The notes beneath the pieces were generated by a model. The model ran no database searches. It was not told the origin of the DNA and saw nothing but the letters and a program-made list of their open reading frames with translations. The position numbers and the translations under genes are program-made. A stretch of 37,073 nt of DNA from Selenomonas sp. (GTDB lineage: Bacteria; Bacillota; Negativicutes; Selenomonadales; Selenomonadaceae): NCBI GenBank assembly GCA_017635515.1, contig JAGBLH010000114.1, positions 1 through 37,073 of the forward strand, written 5' to 3'. This document shows, piece after piece, positions 13,297 through 22,186 of this stretch. The stretch's first letter is position 1; each line of letters begins with the position of its first letter.

Positions 13297-16086
13297 GCTT
13301 TCCGGCTCCACGCCGAATCTTGTCTTGGCTTCTTCTATGAGCTTCTTGTACATTTCCATGGTAGGCCCATGGTTCTCCTTGATATAGTCCATAAAGGCCT
13401 GCTTCTCTTCCTCGGGGCCGTCCTGGATGGCGTGGCCTGCCATTTCCAGGGCTTTGGCGGCTTCGGAGAGTTTGACGCCGCCGATGGAGAGGGAGGTGGA
13501 CTTCAGGGCGTGGACGTGGGTGGTGTAGTCGGGGATGTTTTCCTCGTCGAAGTCTTTCTGCAGCTGGTCGTGCACCAGTTGGTATCTGGACACGTAGACT
13601 TGCAGGAATTTCAGCTGCATGGCCTCCATGCCACCGCAGTATTTCATGGCGGTGGGCAGGTCTATCTGCTCATCGTTGGGGTCGTAGATGGCTGCGCCTT
13701 CTGCCTCCGGGCCGCTTGCTTCAGCGGCTGCGGGGGCGTTTTCGCTTCCCTCAGGTGCTGCTTCAGCTTCGGTGGCGGGGGCTTCTGTGCCTTCGGTGCT
13801 GGGGGCTTCGGCAGGGACTGCTGTGCCACTGTCAGCGGCTGGGGCGGCAGTTTCTTCTGCCTGGGTTTCCCCGTGGGGCTCGTAGTAGTCGTGGTACTCC
13901 GAGTAGTTGTCGTGGTCACCGAAGTCGAATTCTTCATGGGTGACGGGCAGCACCTTGTCCTCGGGCAGGAATTTCTGCACTACGGATTCCAGGGTCTTGC
14001 CGTCCACGGGCTTGGAGATGTAGTCGTCGAAGCCGTTGGCCAGGAACATTTCCCGCACACCTGAGACGGCGTTGGCGGTGAGGGCCACGAAGGGGGTCTT
14101 CTTGCACTTGCTGCCCTTGAGCTCTTTGGCCCGCTTCAAGGTCTCGATGCCGTCCATTTCCGGCATCATGTGGTCCAGGAAGACGATGTCGTAGTGGGTG
14201 TCCTTGATCATGTCCAGGCATTCCATGCCACTGAAGCAGGTGTCGATCTGGATCTGGGTCTTTTCCAGGAGGCTCTGCACCACGATGAGGTTCATTTCCG
14301 TATCGTCTACCACCAGGATGCGGGCATCGGGGGCGGTGAAGCTCTCCTGATAGGATTCTTGCTCTTCCAGGAACTTTTCGATGCGCTTCTTGAAGTCGCC
14401 CATGGGTTCGTAGTGCTCTACCCGCTGGGGCAGGCGCACGGTGAAGGTGGAGCCTTCGCCGTAGGTGCTCTCCACGGAAATGGAGCCGTGCATCATCTGC
14501 ACCAGGGAGGTGGTGATGGCCAGGCCCAGGCCTGTGCCTTCGATGTTGCGGTTTTTCTTCATGTCCAGCCGCTGGAATTTGGAGAAGAGTTTCTTCTTGT
14601 CCTCTTCCTTGATGCCCAGGCCTGTATCCTGGCAGATGAACTCAAGCTCGAGGGAATCGTCAGAGATGCCGCTGTCCCCGGCCTGCACGGTGAAGGTGAC
14701 GGAGCCTTTGGGGGTGTATTTGACGGCGTTGTTGAGGATGTTCACCAAGACCTGCCGCAGGCGCACTTCGTCGCCGTGGAGGGCATCGGGGATGGTGGGG
14801 CTTACGTTGATGGTGAATTCCAGCCCCTTCTGGCCTGCCTTGTAGCTCACCATGTTGTAGATGTCATTGAGGACGGAGCTGAGGCTGTAGCTGACGGGGA
14901 TGATCTCCATCTTGCCGGACTCGATCTTGGAGAAGTCCAGGATGTCGTTGATGATGGCGAGGAGTGTCTCGCCTGCGCTCTTGATGTTGTAGGCGTACTC
15001 CCTCATGGTGCCCTGGGCCTGGCGCATGATCATCTCGTTCATGCCCAGGATGGCATTGAGGGGCGTGCGGATTTCGTGGCTCATGTTGGCCAAAAAGTCG
15101 CTCTTGGCCTGATTGGCCCTGAGGGCATCGTCCCGGGCTTCGCGCAGCTCCTTGCTTTCCTCTGCCGCCGCCTGGTTGGCGAAGGAGTAGAGGATGAAGA
15201 CGCAGAAGAGCACCACCAGGAGGCCGAAGACCCAGAGGATGATCAGGTGGATGTTGCGGATGCCTGTCACCACGGATTCCCATTCCACATAGCCGATGGC
15301 GGCGAAGGTGGTGTCGGGGATGCGGGTGGCGAAGAGGGCGTAGTCTGCCTGCACCTCCGGGTCGTAAAGTGAGGAGGTGTCGCTGTTTTCCAGCTTTTCC
15401 AGCAGGGGGTCGATGCCCACGGGGGCGGCAGTGGCTTCGTCGTAGAAGCGGTTGCCGGGGCCGTAGCCCTTGAAGGGAGCCACTACCTTTTGCTGGGCCA
15501 GGTCGTAGAGGAGTATGTATGCAGACTCCTGATGGCCAGACAGCTGCAGATGGGAATTGGGGTCCCGCAGCTCTGCCTCCGAGTGGAGCCGGTAGAGCAC
15601 ATAGCGGACATTGTTGCCCTCGTAGACGGGCACCATGGAGATGAGGCCTATGTGGTGGTAGTAGTTTACGGAGGCCGCTCCCTGAGAGGCCTTCAGCCGC
15701 TGGGGCTGGCTGCCCTCAGGCAGGGGGGTGCCGCTGATGACACTGCCGTTTATATCCACCAGGCCGGCAGAGCCGACGCCCTCTCCCAGTATCTTGGACA
15801 CATCCTGGGGGGACAGCTGGCCCAGGGTGATGAGCTTGCCGACGCTTTCCAGCTGGCTAAGCTCCCCTTCAAGGAGGTTGTAATACATGGTGGAAACCAG
15901 CTGGCCCTGGTGATGGCCGAACTTAGCCACTTCCGTGTTGATGGAATCGTTGATTTTGGTGTGCAGCATGATGCCTATGGCTATCAGCACTGCCAGAAAC
16001 AGCAGGAACTGGCCTACAATGCGCAGGACGAAGGCAGCGGTTTTCTGCTGTGAGGTTTCGATGATCGTTTCTTTATCTTGATTCAA
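13294..16086 (-). CDS. Hybrid sensor histidine kinase with receiver and HPt domains
   Basis: 930 residues. Membrane helices at about 18-41 and 280-303 flank a 240-residue periplasmic sensor region. HisKA follows with phosphoacceptor His337 (NMSHEIRTPLNAILG), then HATPase with N-box Asn452, DTGLGI and EGTGLGLA. The receiver domain has Asp638 (IVFLDHMMPEMDG), and a C-terminal HPt has His859 (HVHALKSTS). An Ala/Glu/Pro-rich linker (about 740-800) joins receiver and HPt. The protein is a full phosphorelay; its natural output partner is the single-domain regulator two genes upstream. It is the last gene of a five-gene leftward operon, and its start overlaps the BMP-like gene by 14 bases, suggesting translational coupling. 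Confidence 0.93.
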   Translation of the reverse strand: MNQDKETIIETSQQKTAAFVLRIVGQFLLFLAVLIAIGIMLHTKINDSINTEVAKFGHHQGQLVSTMYYNLLEGELSQLESVGKLITLGQLSPQDVSKILGEGVGSAGLVDINGSVISGTPLPEGSQPQRLKASQGAASVNYYHHIGLISMVPVYEGNNVRYVLYRLHSEAELRDPNSHLQLSGHQESAYILLYDLAQQKVVAPFKGYGPGNRFYDEATAAPVGIDPLLEKLENSDTSSLYDPEVQADYALFATRIPDTTFAAIGYVEWESVVTGIRNIHLIILWVFGLLVVLFCVFILYSFANQAAAEESKELREARDDALRANQAKSDFLANMSHEIRTPLNAILGMNEMIMRQAQGTMREYAYNIKSAGETLLAIINDILDFSKIESGKMEIIPVSYSLSSVLNDIYNMVSYKAGQKGLEFTINVSPTIPDALHGDEVRLRQVLVNILNNAVKYTPKGSVTFTVQAGDSGISDDSLELEFICQDTGLGIKEEDKKKLFSKFQRLDMKKNRNIEGTGLGLAITTSLVQMMHGSISVESTYGEGSTFTVRLPQRVEHYEPMGDFKKRIEKFLEEQESYQESFTAPDARILVVDDTEMNLIVVQSLLEKTQIQIDTCFSGMECLDMIKDTHYDIVFLDHMMPEMDGIETLKRAKELKGSKCKKTPFVALTANAVSGVREMFLANGFDDYISKPVDGKTLESVVQKFLPEDKVLPVTHEEFDFGDHDNYSEYHDYYEPHGETQAEETAAPAADSGTAVPAEAPSTEGTEAPATEAEAAPEGSENAPAAAEASGPEAEGAAIYDPNDEQIDLPTAMKYCGGMEAMQLKFLQVYVSRYQLVHDQLQKDFDEENIPDYTTHVHALKSTSLSIGGVKLSEAAKALEMAGHAIQDGPEEEKQAFMDYIKENHGPTMEMYKKLIEEAKTRFGVEPES

Positions 16087-17179
16087 GGATCTCCACTCCC
16101 TTCACCAGCCAGTCCATTCGCCTCAGGAGGTAACTGTTGATGGCCTCCCCTTCCCTGCAGCGCAGGATGCCGTACTGATCGTAGATATTGCCGGAGAAAA
16201 CCGGATAGCCCCCCATGATGCGCTGTCTGGTCCTGATGACCATGGCTTCCTCTCTGGGGGTGAGGTTGGGAGAGAGCCGCAGCTTCACTACATCATCCAG
16301 CATGCCCTGCCAGTAGATGTGTTTGCTTTCCTTCTTGAGGTTCTGCTGTAAGAGGTTTACGAAGACTAGCTGCCAGTCTGTCTCGATGGCTGCCAGGCAG
16401 TGGGAGGACAGCTGGGGGTCGCCGTGGTGAAAGTCTATGTAGTCCATGCCCACCAGCTGGGCTTCTTTGGCCAGGTCCTGACGGGTCAGGAAGTAGCCGA
16501 TGATGTCGGCGTTGGCTATTTTCATTCGGTAGATGGAGTCTTTTTCCCGCTGGGGATTGATCCAGTGCTGGGTCCAGTACACCACTACTTTGGCATCGGG
16601 GCGCACGCTCTGCACGCCCATGGCAAAGGCATTGAGGTCACGGCGGGTTTCCGAGGTAGGGAAGGGGGCCACATAGCCCACGATACCGGTTTTGGTGCGA
16701 AGCCCTGCCAGCACCCCTGCCATGTAGCGCACTTCATAGTAGCGCACAGAGTAGCTGACCATTTCATAGGAAACGGCCTCTCCTACGGAATTGGCGTAGA
16801 AATTCACTTGGGGATATTTCCTGGCTATATATTCCAGATTTTTTTGAAATTCGGGGTTGGCCAGGAAGATGTGCTTTACCCCCTTATGCACCAGCCGGTC
16901 GATTACCGGCTGCAGATTGCCCGTGGAAATGTTGTCCTCGATATAGACATCGTAGTCCAGGCGGTCGCAGGCGGCCTGCAGCCCCAGGGAAATCTCCCTG
17001 GGCCAGCCGGGAGTCTCCTTGGCAGCGGCCAGGATGAGGGCCACGGAGGGCTTTTCGTCCTGGGCCTTGTGGCCGAAGTACTGGATGGAGAGGACGATGC
17101 AGATGAGGATGGCGATGGCCTGCAGGAGGCTCATGATGGCAAAGCGGCGGTTCATGCGGGTCTGCTCATTATCCTTCAT
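16073..17179 (-). CDS. BMP-family (basic membrane protein/Med-like) binding protein, membrane-anchored
   Basis: 368 residues. An N-terminal hydrophobic helix (about 15-33) without a lipobox anchors a periplasmic PF02608-like fold. Typical blocks are VALILAAAKETPGWPREISL, YPQVNFYANS, RYMAGVLAGLRTKTGIVGYV and NAFAMGVQSVRPDAKVVVYW. Relatives such as PnrA bind purine nucleosides for ABC uptake, but no ABC permease or ATPase is nearby. The ATG overlaps the end of the EIIC gene by four bases and the gene's end overlaps the kinase start. I infer a sensory role, presenting a ligand to the kinase encoded next to it, rather than transport. Ligand unknown. Confidence 0.8.
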   Translation of the reverse strand: MKDNEQTRMNRRFAIMSLLQAIAILICIVLSIQYFGHKAQDEKPSVALILAAAKETPGWPREISLGLQAACDRLDYDVYIEDNISTGNLQPVIDRLVHKGVKHIFLANPEFQKNLEYIARKYPQVNFYANSVGEAVSYEMVSYSVRYYEVRYMAGVLAGLRTKTGIVGYVAPFPTSETRRDLNAFAMGVQSVRPDAKVVVYWTQHWINPQREKDSIYRMKIANADIIGYFLTRQDLAKEAQLVGMDYIDFHHGDPQLSSHCLAAIETDWQLVFVNLLQQNLKKESKHIYWQGMLDDVVKLRLSPNLTPREEAMVIRTRQRIMGGYPVFSGNIYDQYGILRCREGEAINSYLLRRMDWLVKGVEILESR

Positions 17180-18519
17180 GCCTGCCTCACCTCCTCCATG
17201 GGTTCGCTTTCCTCTACCAGCTTATCCTGCTCCATGAGGTTGAAGATGATGACGAAGGGGGTGTAGATGACGATATCCACACTGAGCCACACCAGCTGCA
17301 GCACTGCGCCCATGAGGTCACCGGTGGCAATCACGCCGTCCAGGAGCACAGGCGCCTGGGAGCCGATGGCATGGCGGAACACCGGCACGATGCCGCTGCT
17401 GATGGCCAGATACCCGATGAGCACGTTCACCATGGGGGCCAGCACATAGGGAATCAAAAAGAGGGGATTCAGCACGATGGGCAGGCTGTAGAGGAAGGGC
17501 TCGTTGATGGAAAGTATCAGGCTGGGCATGCTGTAGGCGGAGATGCTGCGCATGCGGGGGTGGGTGGAGAAGACCCAGATGGAGATAGCCAGCCCCAAAA
17601 GGGAGACAGAAATGGCATCGAAGAACTCGCTGGTGAAGATGAAGGAGGTGCCTTCCAGCTCGTTGGACATCTGGGCGGGGATGTAGAAGGCTTCCCGCCA
17701 GGCAAAGACCAGGCTGTTGCCGTTCACCCCTATCCACCAGGAGATGCGGCGGAAGAATTCGTAGCAGATGGCAATCAGGGGGTTCTGGGCCAGATCCTGG
17801 CTGGAAGCCTGCTGGATCAGGTTGGAGAGGGCACCCACATTGCTCTCGAACAGAATCCAGCCCAGCACCACGAAGATGATGAGCACCACCGTGCAGCTCA
17901 GGGGCAGCAGGTGACGCATGGAGGACAGGAGCAGGGGATTCAGTCCGATGGCCACAGGAGTGCGGAGCATGGACACCTTGGAGAATTTCCTGAAGGCCAG
18001 CACCGCCACCGTGGAGAGCACCAGGGACAGCAGTAAGCCCCTGCCGTGGAAGTAGGTGGAGATATTCTCCAGCCCCTCAGTGAAGATGGAGAGCATGAAG
18101 ACGTACCCCGTCAGGGTGCAGAGAATGACGGGCAGGCGCTCCACGTGCCAGAGCTTGGCCAGCCTGCCCGTGAAGATCACCGAGAAGATGAGGTAGTAGA
18201 GAAAGTAGGTGATGTTGAGGTATTTGATGTAGGTCATCACGGAGAGGTAGAAATCCGAGTCGCGGTAGGCCTGGTCACGCAGCCCTCCGGAGAGGAAGGT
18301 GCCCAGGCCCAGCCCGGACTCCGACATCACGGGGCCCTGGGGGTTCAGCACCAGGTTGCCCACCATGTTGATGATGGCCAGCAGCATGATGATGGGCATC
18401 ATGACGTAGACGGACTCCCGGATAGCCCTGAGGTAGGGAATCTGGAGCAGGCGGTTGGTCAAGGGGATGAGGTAAGCCTCGAAGAGGCCTTGCTGCTTTT
18501 TTTTCTTTTCCTTTTCCAT
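17176..18519 (-). CDS. Stand-alone PTS EIIC membrane protein (lactose/cellobiose family-like)
   Basis: 447 residues with about ten hydrophobic helices and the EIIC glutamate motif ILSINEPFLYSLPIVLNP. The body resembles CelB-type EIIC proteins. No EIIA or EIIB is encoded in or near the operon, so it lacks the phosphorylating parts needed for uptake. It lies between a response regulator gene and a BMP-like gene in a signalling operon, four-base overlap with the latter. EIIC domains are known as sensory modules fused to c-di-GMP enzymes in Firmicutes, so a sugar-sensing role is plausible; borrowing EIIA/EIIB from elsewhere is the alternative. The lysine-rich start (EKEKKKKQQ) should stay in the cytoplasm. 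Confidence 0.85.
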   Translation of the reverse strand: MEKEKKKKQQGLFEAYLIPLTNRLLQIPYLRAIRESVYVMMPIIMLLAIINMVGNLVLNPQGPVMSESGLGLGTFLSGGLRDQAYRDSDFYLSVMTYIKYLNITYFLYYLIFSVIFTGRLAKLWHVERLPVILCTLTGYVFMLSIFTEGLENISTYFHGRGLLLSLVLSTVAVLAFRKFSKVSMLRTPVAIGLNPLLLSSMRHLLPLSCTVVLIIFVVLGWILFESNVGALSNLIQQASSQDLAQNPLIAICYEFFRRISWWIGVNGNSLVFAWREAFYIPAQMSNELEGTSFIFTSEFFDAISVSLLGLAISIWVFSTHPRMRSISAYSMPSLILSINEPFLYSLPIVLNPLFLIPYVLAPMVNVLIGYLAISSGIVPVFRHAIGSQAPVLLDGVIATGDLMGAVLQLVWLSVDIVIYTPFVIIFNLMEQDKLVEESEPMEEVRQA

Positions 18520-18565
18520 GGGGCCTCCTTTCCGGCTGATTCAGCCTTCCCCTCTGGGGACGCTC

Positions 18566-19003
18566 TTATAGTCCCAGACTGTCCAGCTGCTTGAAGATAT
18601 TCTGTATCTCCGGGTCGTCGATGTCCGGGGTGATGTGCTTCTCCACTCTGGAGATCAGCTCATCAGGGGTGAAGGGCTTCTTCACATAGTCCTTCACCTT
18701 CAGCTGGGCCGCCCGGACGATGGTGTTCTTGTCCGCCGCCGCCGTGAGGAAGATGACATGGATGTTCTTCCACTCCGGGTGCTGGCGGATGCGGGTGAGG
18801 GTCTGGATGCCGTCCATGCCGGGCATGGCGATGTCCAGCAGGATGAGGTCTACCTTGCCCTGACGCTGGTTGAGGACATTGATGCAGGCCTGACCTGAGT
18901 CTGCCGTCAGGTACTCGGCCTGGACCTTCATCTCCAGTATCATCTGGGCCATGGTGAGGTTCATTACATCGTCGTCTACAATCAAGATAACCGGTTTAGC
19001 CAT
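18566..19003 (-). CDS. Single-domain response regulator (CheY-like)
   Basis: 145 residues: a complete receiver domain with the acidic cluster VDDD (9-12), phosphoacceptor Asp57 (LILLDIAMPGMDG), conserved Thr in FLTAAAD and Lys in YVKKPFTP. A 20-residue tail (DIDDPEIQNIFKQLDSLGL) has no DNA-binding or enzymatic domain. It therefore acts by protein contact, receiving phosphate from the operon's kinase/HPt and passing it to or acting on another protein, perhaps the EAL protein encoded 18 bases upstream. Confidence 0.92.
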   Translation of the reverse strand: MAKPVILIVDDDVMNLTMAQMILEMKVQAEYLTADSGQACINVLNQRQGKVDLILLDIAMPGMDGIQTLTRIRQHPEWKNIHVIFLTAAADKNTIVRAAQLKVKDYVKKPFTPDELISRVEKHITPDIDDPEIQNIFKQLDSLGL

Positions 19004-19021
19004 AGCAATCCCTCCTATATA

Positions 19022-21898
19022 TCAGTCGCCATTGCGCTCTTTCAGCAGCTCAATGAATTTTGCCTTGGGCATGGGCCGCGAATTCAGGAAGCCCTGCCCC
19101 ACTTGGCAGCCCATGGACAGGAGCATCTGCTCCTGCTCCACTGTCTCGATGCCGCCTACCGACACCTCCAGATTCAGCCTTTGGGCCAGGTCGATCATGC
19201 TGGCCAGCACTTCCCTCATGCCTTCCGAATTCTGGGCGGCGTAGAGCACCTGGGCCGAAATCTTGATGCCGTCCAGGGGCAGGTAGTCAAGGAGAGTCAG
19301 GGAGGAGGCACTGCCGCCGAAGTTGTCCAGGATGATGCCGTAGCCTGATTTGTGCAGGGACTCCATGAGGAATACCGCATGGTCGCGGTAGGACTTCTGG
19401 TTGAAGTTGGCAAACATGCTCTCGGGAATCTCCAGCCTGATGACCCCGGGGGGCAGCTGGTACTTCTCGATGAGGTCTTTCATGCGCCGGAGGTATCCGT
19501 CCTCGGTGATATGCAGCCTGGACTGGTTCACGGCGACGGGCAGCATCTCCTGCCCGTTGGTCAGGCGGTGCTTCTGCATCATCATGACCTGCTTGAGCAC
19601 GAAGTGGTCCAGAGGGATGATGAAGCCGTTCATTTCGAGGGATGGCAGGAATTTTTCCGGGGACAGGAAACCCATTTCCTTGCTCTGCCAGCGGATGAGG
19701 GACTCGGCTCCCACGATGCGGCGGGTCATGATATCGTACTGGGCCTGATACCAGACGACGAACTCCCCGTCTGAGAGGGCATGGGCCATGCTGCTCTCGA
19801 TATGCTGCTCCAGATGGAGGTGCTTGTCCATCCTCTCATCGTAGACCTTCACGATGTCCATGGTGCCCATGATCTTGCGGCAGGCCATGTCCGCCTTTTC
19901 CTCCGCCATGAGCAGCAGCGTGTCGGATTTCATCTCGCAGAGCCCCACCTTGATGTGCAGGGAGATGCGGGCGGAATCGTGCTCGATGTAGCCGTAGCTT
20001 GCGACAGCCTCGGCGGCATTGGTGACCATTTCCTCCACGGTGGCCGCCTGGCAGAGGGCCACCAGCTGCAGGGTGTTGATGCCCGCAGCAGTCTGGAGCA
20101 CCCAGTCCTCTTCCTGGAGATTGGTGGCAGTTTCCTTGAGCCGCTTGTCCAGGGTATGGCGGCTGTATAGCTCCAGCATGGAGTCGCGGCTGCTCATGTC
20201 AAAGACTGCTACGTAGATGTGGGAGTTAGGCTCCTGGATCTTGGTGTCTTCCCAGATGCCCTTGATCTCCTGCTCCAGCCAGAGCATATTGGGCAGCTGG
20301 TAGCGGTTGTCCATGTAGGCCATCTGCTGGATAGCCATCATGTGGCGGCGGCGCATATAGTAGCGATAGTACAGCACGCCGATGATGAGGCCCATGATGA
20401 TGAAGAGGCTCACGGTGGTGAGCAGCGGGTAGTGGTAGATCATCCAGCGGGGGGAGAAGCTGTAGCTGATCTCCGTGCCCTCATGCAAGATCACATTCTG
20501 GGTGAAATTGGGGGGCAGGTGGGTGATCTCCTTGTCCAGGATGCGCCAGAGCCGGGGGTCGGCCTGCTGGTTCACACCAATGCTGATGTTCTCACGGTAG
20601 AAGCCTTCGGTGAGGGCTTCCAGATTGTAGGTGAAGGCTCCTTCCATGAGGTAGGGCACCACCGCCCGGGGGGCGTAGGTCACATCGGCCCGGCCATTGC
20701 TGACCGCCCGGAAGCACTCCTCTACGGAATGGCAGTAGATGATCTGGTTGGAGCTGTAGCTGTTCTTCACGGAAATGAGGGTGGGGAAGATTTCCTCGAT
20801 GACCGCCACCTTGGGGGTGGCGGGCAGGGGGAAGCCCTTGCGGATGACGGGGGTGTAGTCGATGGTGCGGTAGGACTGGGTGGGAGACAGATCCAAATCT
20901 TCCAGCCAGGAGAAATCGCAGGGCACATCGGCTATGAAATCCACCGTGCCGCGGGCTATGAGCCGCTTGAGGTTGTCCAGGGAGCCGCTGTCGATGATCT
21001 CAATCTCGATGTTCAGATCCTCTTCCAGCTGATGCAGCAGGGTGGCGGTGACGCCCTTCCATTCCCCTGTTTCCTCATCCTTGTAAAGGAAGGGCTTGTG
21101 AGGCATGTAGACTGCGGCCCGGAAATGCTTCTTCTGCTGCAGGAACGCCCTTTCATCCGGCTCCAGCACCAGGGGCAGGCCGCGGCTGCGCTCGTATTTG
21201 TCGCGCAGGCGGTTGCGGATATTGGGCTGGTTCATCAGCAGCCGGTCCATGGCGAAATTGACCTTATTGTAAAGGTCGGGCCTGTCCAGGCGGATGAGCA
21301 GGCGATAGCTCACCCGGTCAAAGAGGGCGATGACCCGCCCTATCTGCGAGGTGGCGATCATGGGAGCCACATAGCCGTCCAGCTTGCGGGCGACGAAATT
21401 CTCCTTGAGGGCGGAGAAATCGTGGAAAGTCACCAGATCATAGGTGAAAGCGTGCTCCTGAGCCACGGCGGGCAGGCTCGGGATTGGGTAGCCGTAGTCC
21501 AGCACGCCTATCCTCAGATGGCGGCTGCCCAGCTGCTCGTGGAGCACCAGCTCCATGGGGAAGCGGGCCACCACATGGTCGGTCTGCTTGGCGAAGGGCA
21601 CAGTCCTGTAGTCGCCGGGCATGCCGGGCAGGATGTCGATTTCGTTGCGGCTCAATTTATCCACCGCATCCCACCAGTTCACGCAGGGGATGTAGACGAA
21701 ATTCCAGTCCCCGAACCCGGAGAGGAATTCCATATACTCATAGCCCGGCCCGATGATATGCTCGGGGCTGTCCTCCTTCAGGAACCCCGTCCCCGGCACA
21801 TAGCCCACCTTCAGGGTCTCTGTGGCCTCTACTTTGGGGATGAGGCAGAGGAACAAGGCCAGAAGCAGGGCCAAGCAGGCTCGCAAGTGTCTTCCCAT
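19022..21898 (-). CDS. Periplasmic solute-binding domains fused to degenerate GGDEF and EAL domains
   Basis: 958 residues from the ATG at 21898 (GGGAGGGA five bases upstream). A signal peptide (1-25) leads two type-3 solute-binding-like domains (about 27-245 and 255-475), one membrane helix (about 490-511), a GGDEF-like domain without the GGDEF motif (about 520-690) and an EAL domain (about 700-955). In EAL, the metal and catalytic positions are mixed: Glu732 (ESL), Asn791, Glu823, Asp858 and Lys879 are kept, but the second Asp of DDF is Asn859 and the general-base Glu of the EGVET motif is Gly915. I infer it binds c-di-GMP or acts as an effector without hydrolysing it. First gene of the operon. 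Confidence 0.9.
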   Translation of the reverse strand: MGRHLRACLALLLALFLCLIPKVEATETLKVGYVPGTGFLKEDSPEHIIGPGYEYMEFLSGFGDWNFVYIPCVNWWDAVDKLSRNEIDILPGMPGDYRTVPFAKQTDHVVARFPMELVLHEQLGSRHLRIGVLDYGYPIPSLPAVAQEHAFTYDLVTFHDFSALKENFVARKLDGYVAPMIATSQIGRVIALFDRVSYRLLIRLDRPDLYNKVNFAMDRLLMNQPNIRNRLRDKYERSRGLPLVLEPDERAFLQQKKHFRAAVYMPHKPFLYKDEETGEWKGVTATLLHQLEEDLNIEIEIIDSGSLDNLKRLIARGTVDFIADVPCDFSWLEDLDLSPTQSYRTIDYTPVIRKGFPLPATPKVAVIEEIFPTLISVKNSYSSNQIIYCHSVEECFRAVSNGRADVTYAPRAVVPYLMEGAFTYNLEALTEGFYRENISIGVNQQADPRLWRILDKEITHLPPNFTQNVILHEGTEISYSFSPRWMIYHYPLLTTVSLFIIMGLIIGVLYYRYYMRRRHMMAIQQMAYMDNRYQLPNMLWLEQEIKGIWEDTKIQEPNSHIYVAVFDMSSRDSMLELYSRHTLDKRLKETATNLQEEDWVLQTAAGINTLQLVALCQAATVEEMVTNAAEAVASYGYIEHDSARISLHIKVGLCEMKSDTLLLMAEEKADMACRKIMGTMDIVKVYDERMDKHLHLEQHIESSMAHALSDGEFVVWYQAQYDIMTRRIVGAESLIRWQSKEMGFLSPEKFLPSLEMNGFIIPLDHFVLKQVMMMQKHRLTNGQEMLPVAVNQSRLHITEDGYLRRMKDLIEKYQLPPGVIRLEIPESMFANFNQKSYRDHAVFLMESLHKSGYGIILDNFGGSASSLTLLDYLPLDGIKISAQVLYAAQNSEGMREVLASMIDLAQRLNLEVSVGGIETVEQEQMLLSMGCQVGQGFLNSRPMPKAKFIELLKERNGD

Positions 21899-22027
21899 GT
21901 GAATCCCTCCCAGCAAGGACTGAGGAACTGCTCATCCGCGGCAGCTCCGTATTTCTCTGACGACAATTGCCAGTAAAGCACGAATTATTTGTCTTACTCT
22001 TCTAGCCTCGAGGCGAATAATCCTGCC

Positions 22028-22165
22028 TGTGGATAAAAAAGTATGAAAAAGCACAGGGTTATCCACGAAAACCTGTGGATAACCCTGTGCATACTGTGTA
22101 TAACTTGTGCATAAGCTGTGGAGAATGTGGATAAGACTGTGGAAAAGCCGGGAAACTGTGGAAAA
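22028..22165. other. Dense DnaA-box array, candidate replication origin
   Basis: Within 138 bases there are at least seven full matches to TTWTNCACA or its complement: TGTGGATAA at 22028, 22074 and 22126; TGTGTATAA at 22095; TGTGCATAA at 22106; TGTGGAAAA at 22138 and 22157. One-mismatch boxes occur at 22059 (TTATCCACG, opposite orientation), 22086 and 22117. Nearly all share orientation. The array lies between a leftward operon and genes next to mnmG (gidA), a classical oriC neighbour, with mnmE at the left window edge. An AT-rich stretch lies beside it at 21978-22021. It could be oriC, a secondary DnaA-binding cluster, or DnaA control of the signalling operon. No dnaA or dnaN gene is in the window. 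Confidence 0.75.
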
Positions 22166-22186
22166 GTCTGCCCCCTTGGGGAAAAA

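Noticed and set aside
13740..13860. Ala/Glu/Pro-rich stretch in the hybrid kinase as a tandem repeat or separate domain.
   Set aside because: It is a low-complexity linker between receiver and HPt with no regular unit length.
13369..14064. Long forward frames antisense to the kinase and permease genes (for example 14170-15372 and 20219-21976).
   Set aside because: They mirror codon structure of the real reverse-strand genes, lack ribosome sites and show no recognisable protein features.
22048..22075. GCACAGGG followed by ACC resembles part of a c-di-GMP (GEMM) riboswitch, tempting next to an EAL gene.
   Set aside because: The match is short, the rest of the fold is missing, and the bases are explained by DnaA boxes.
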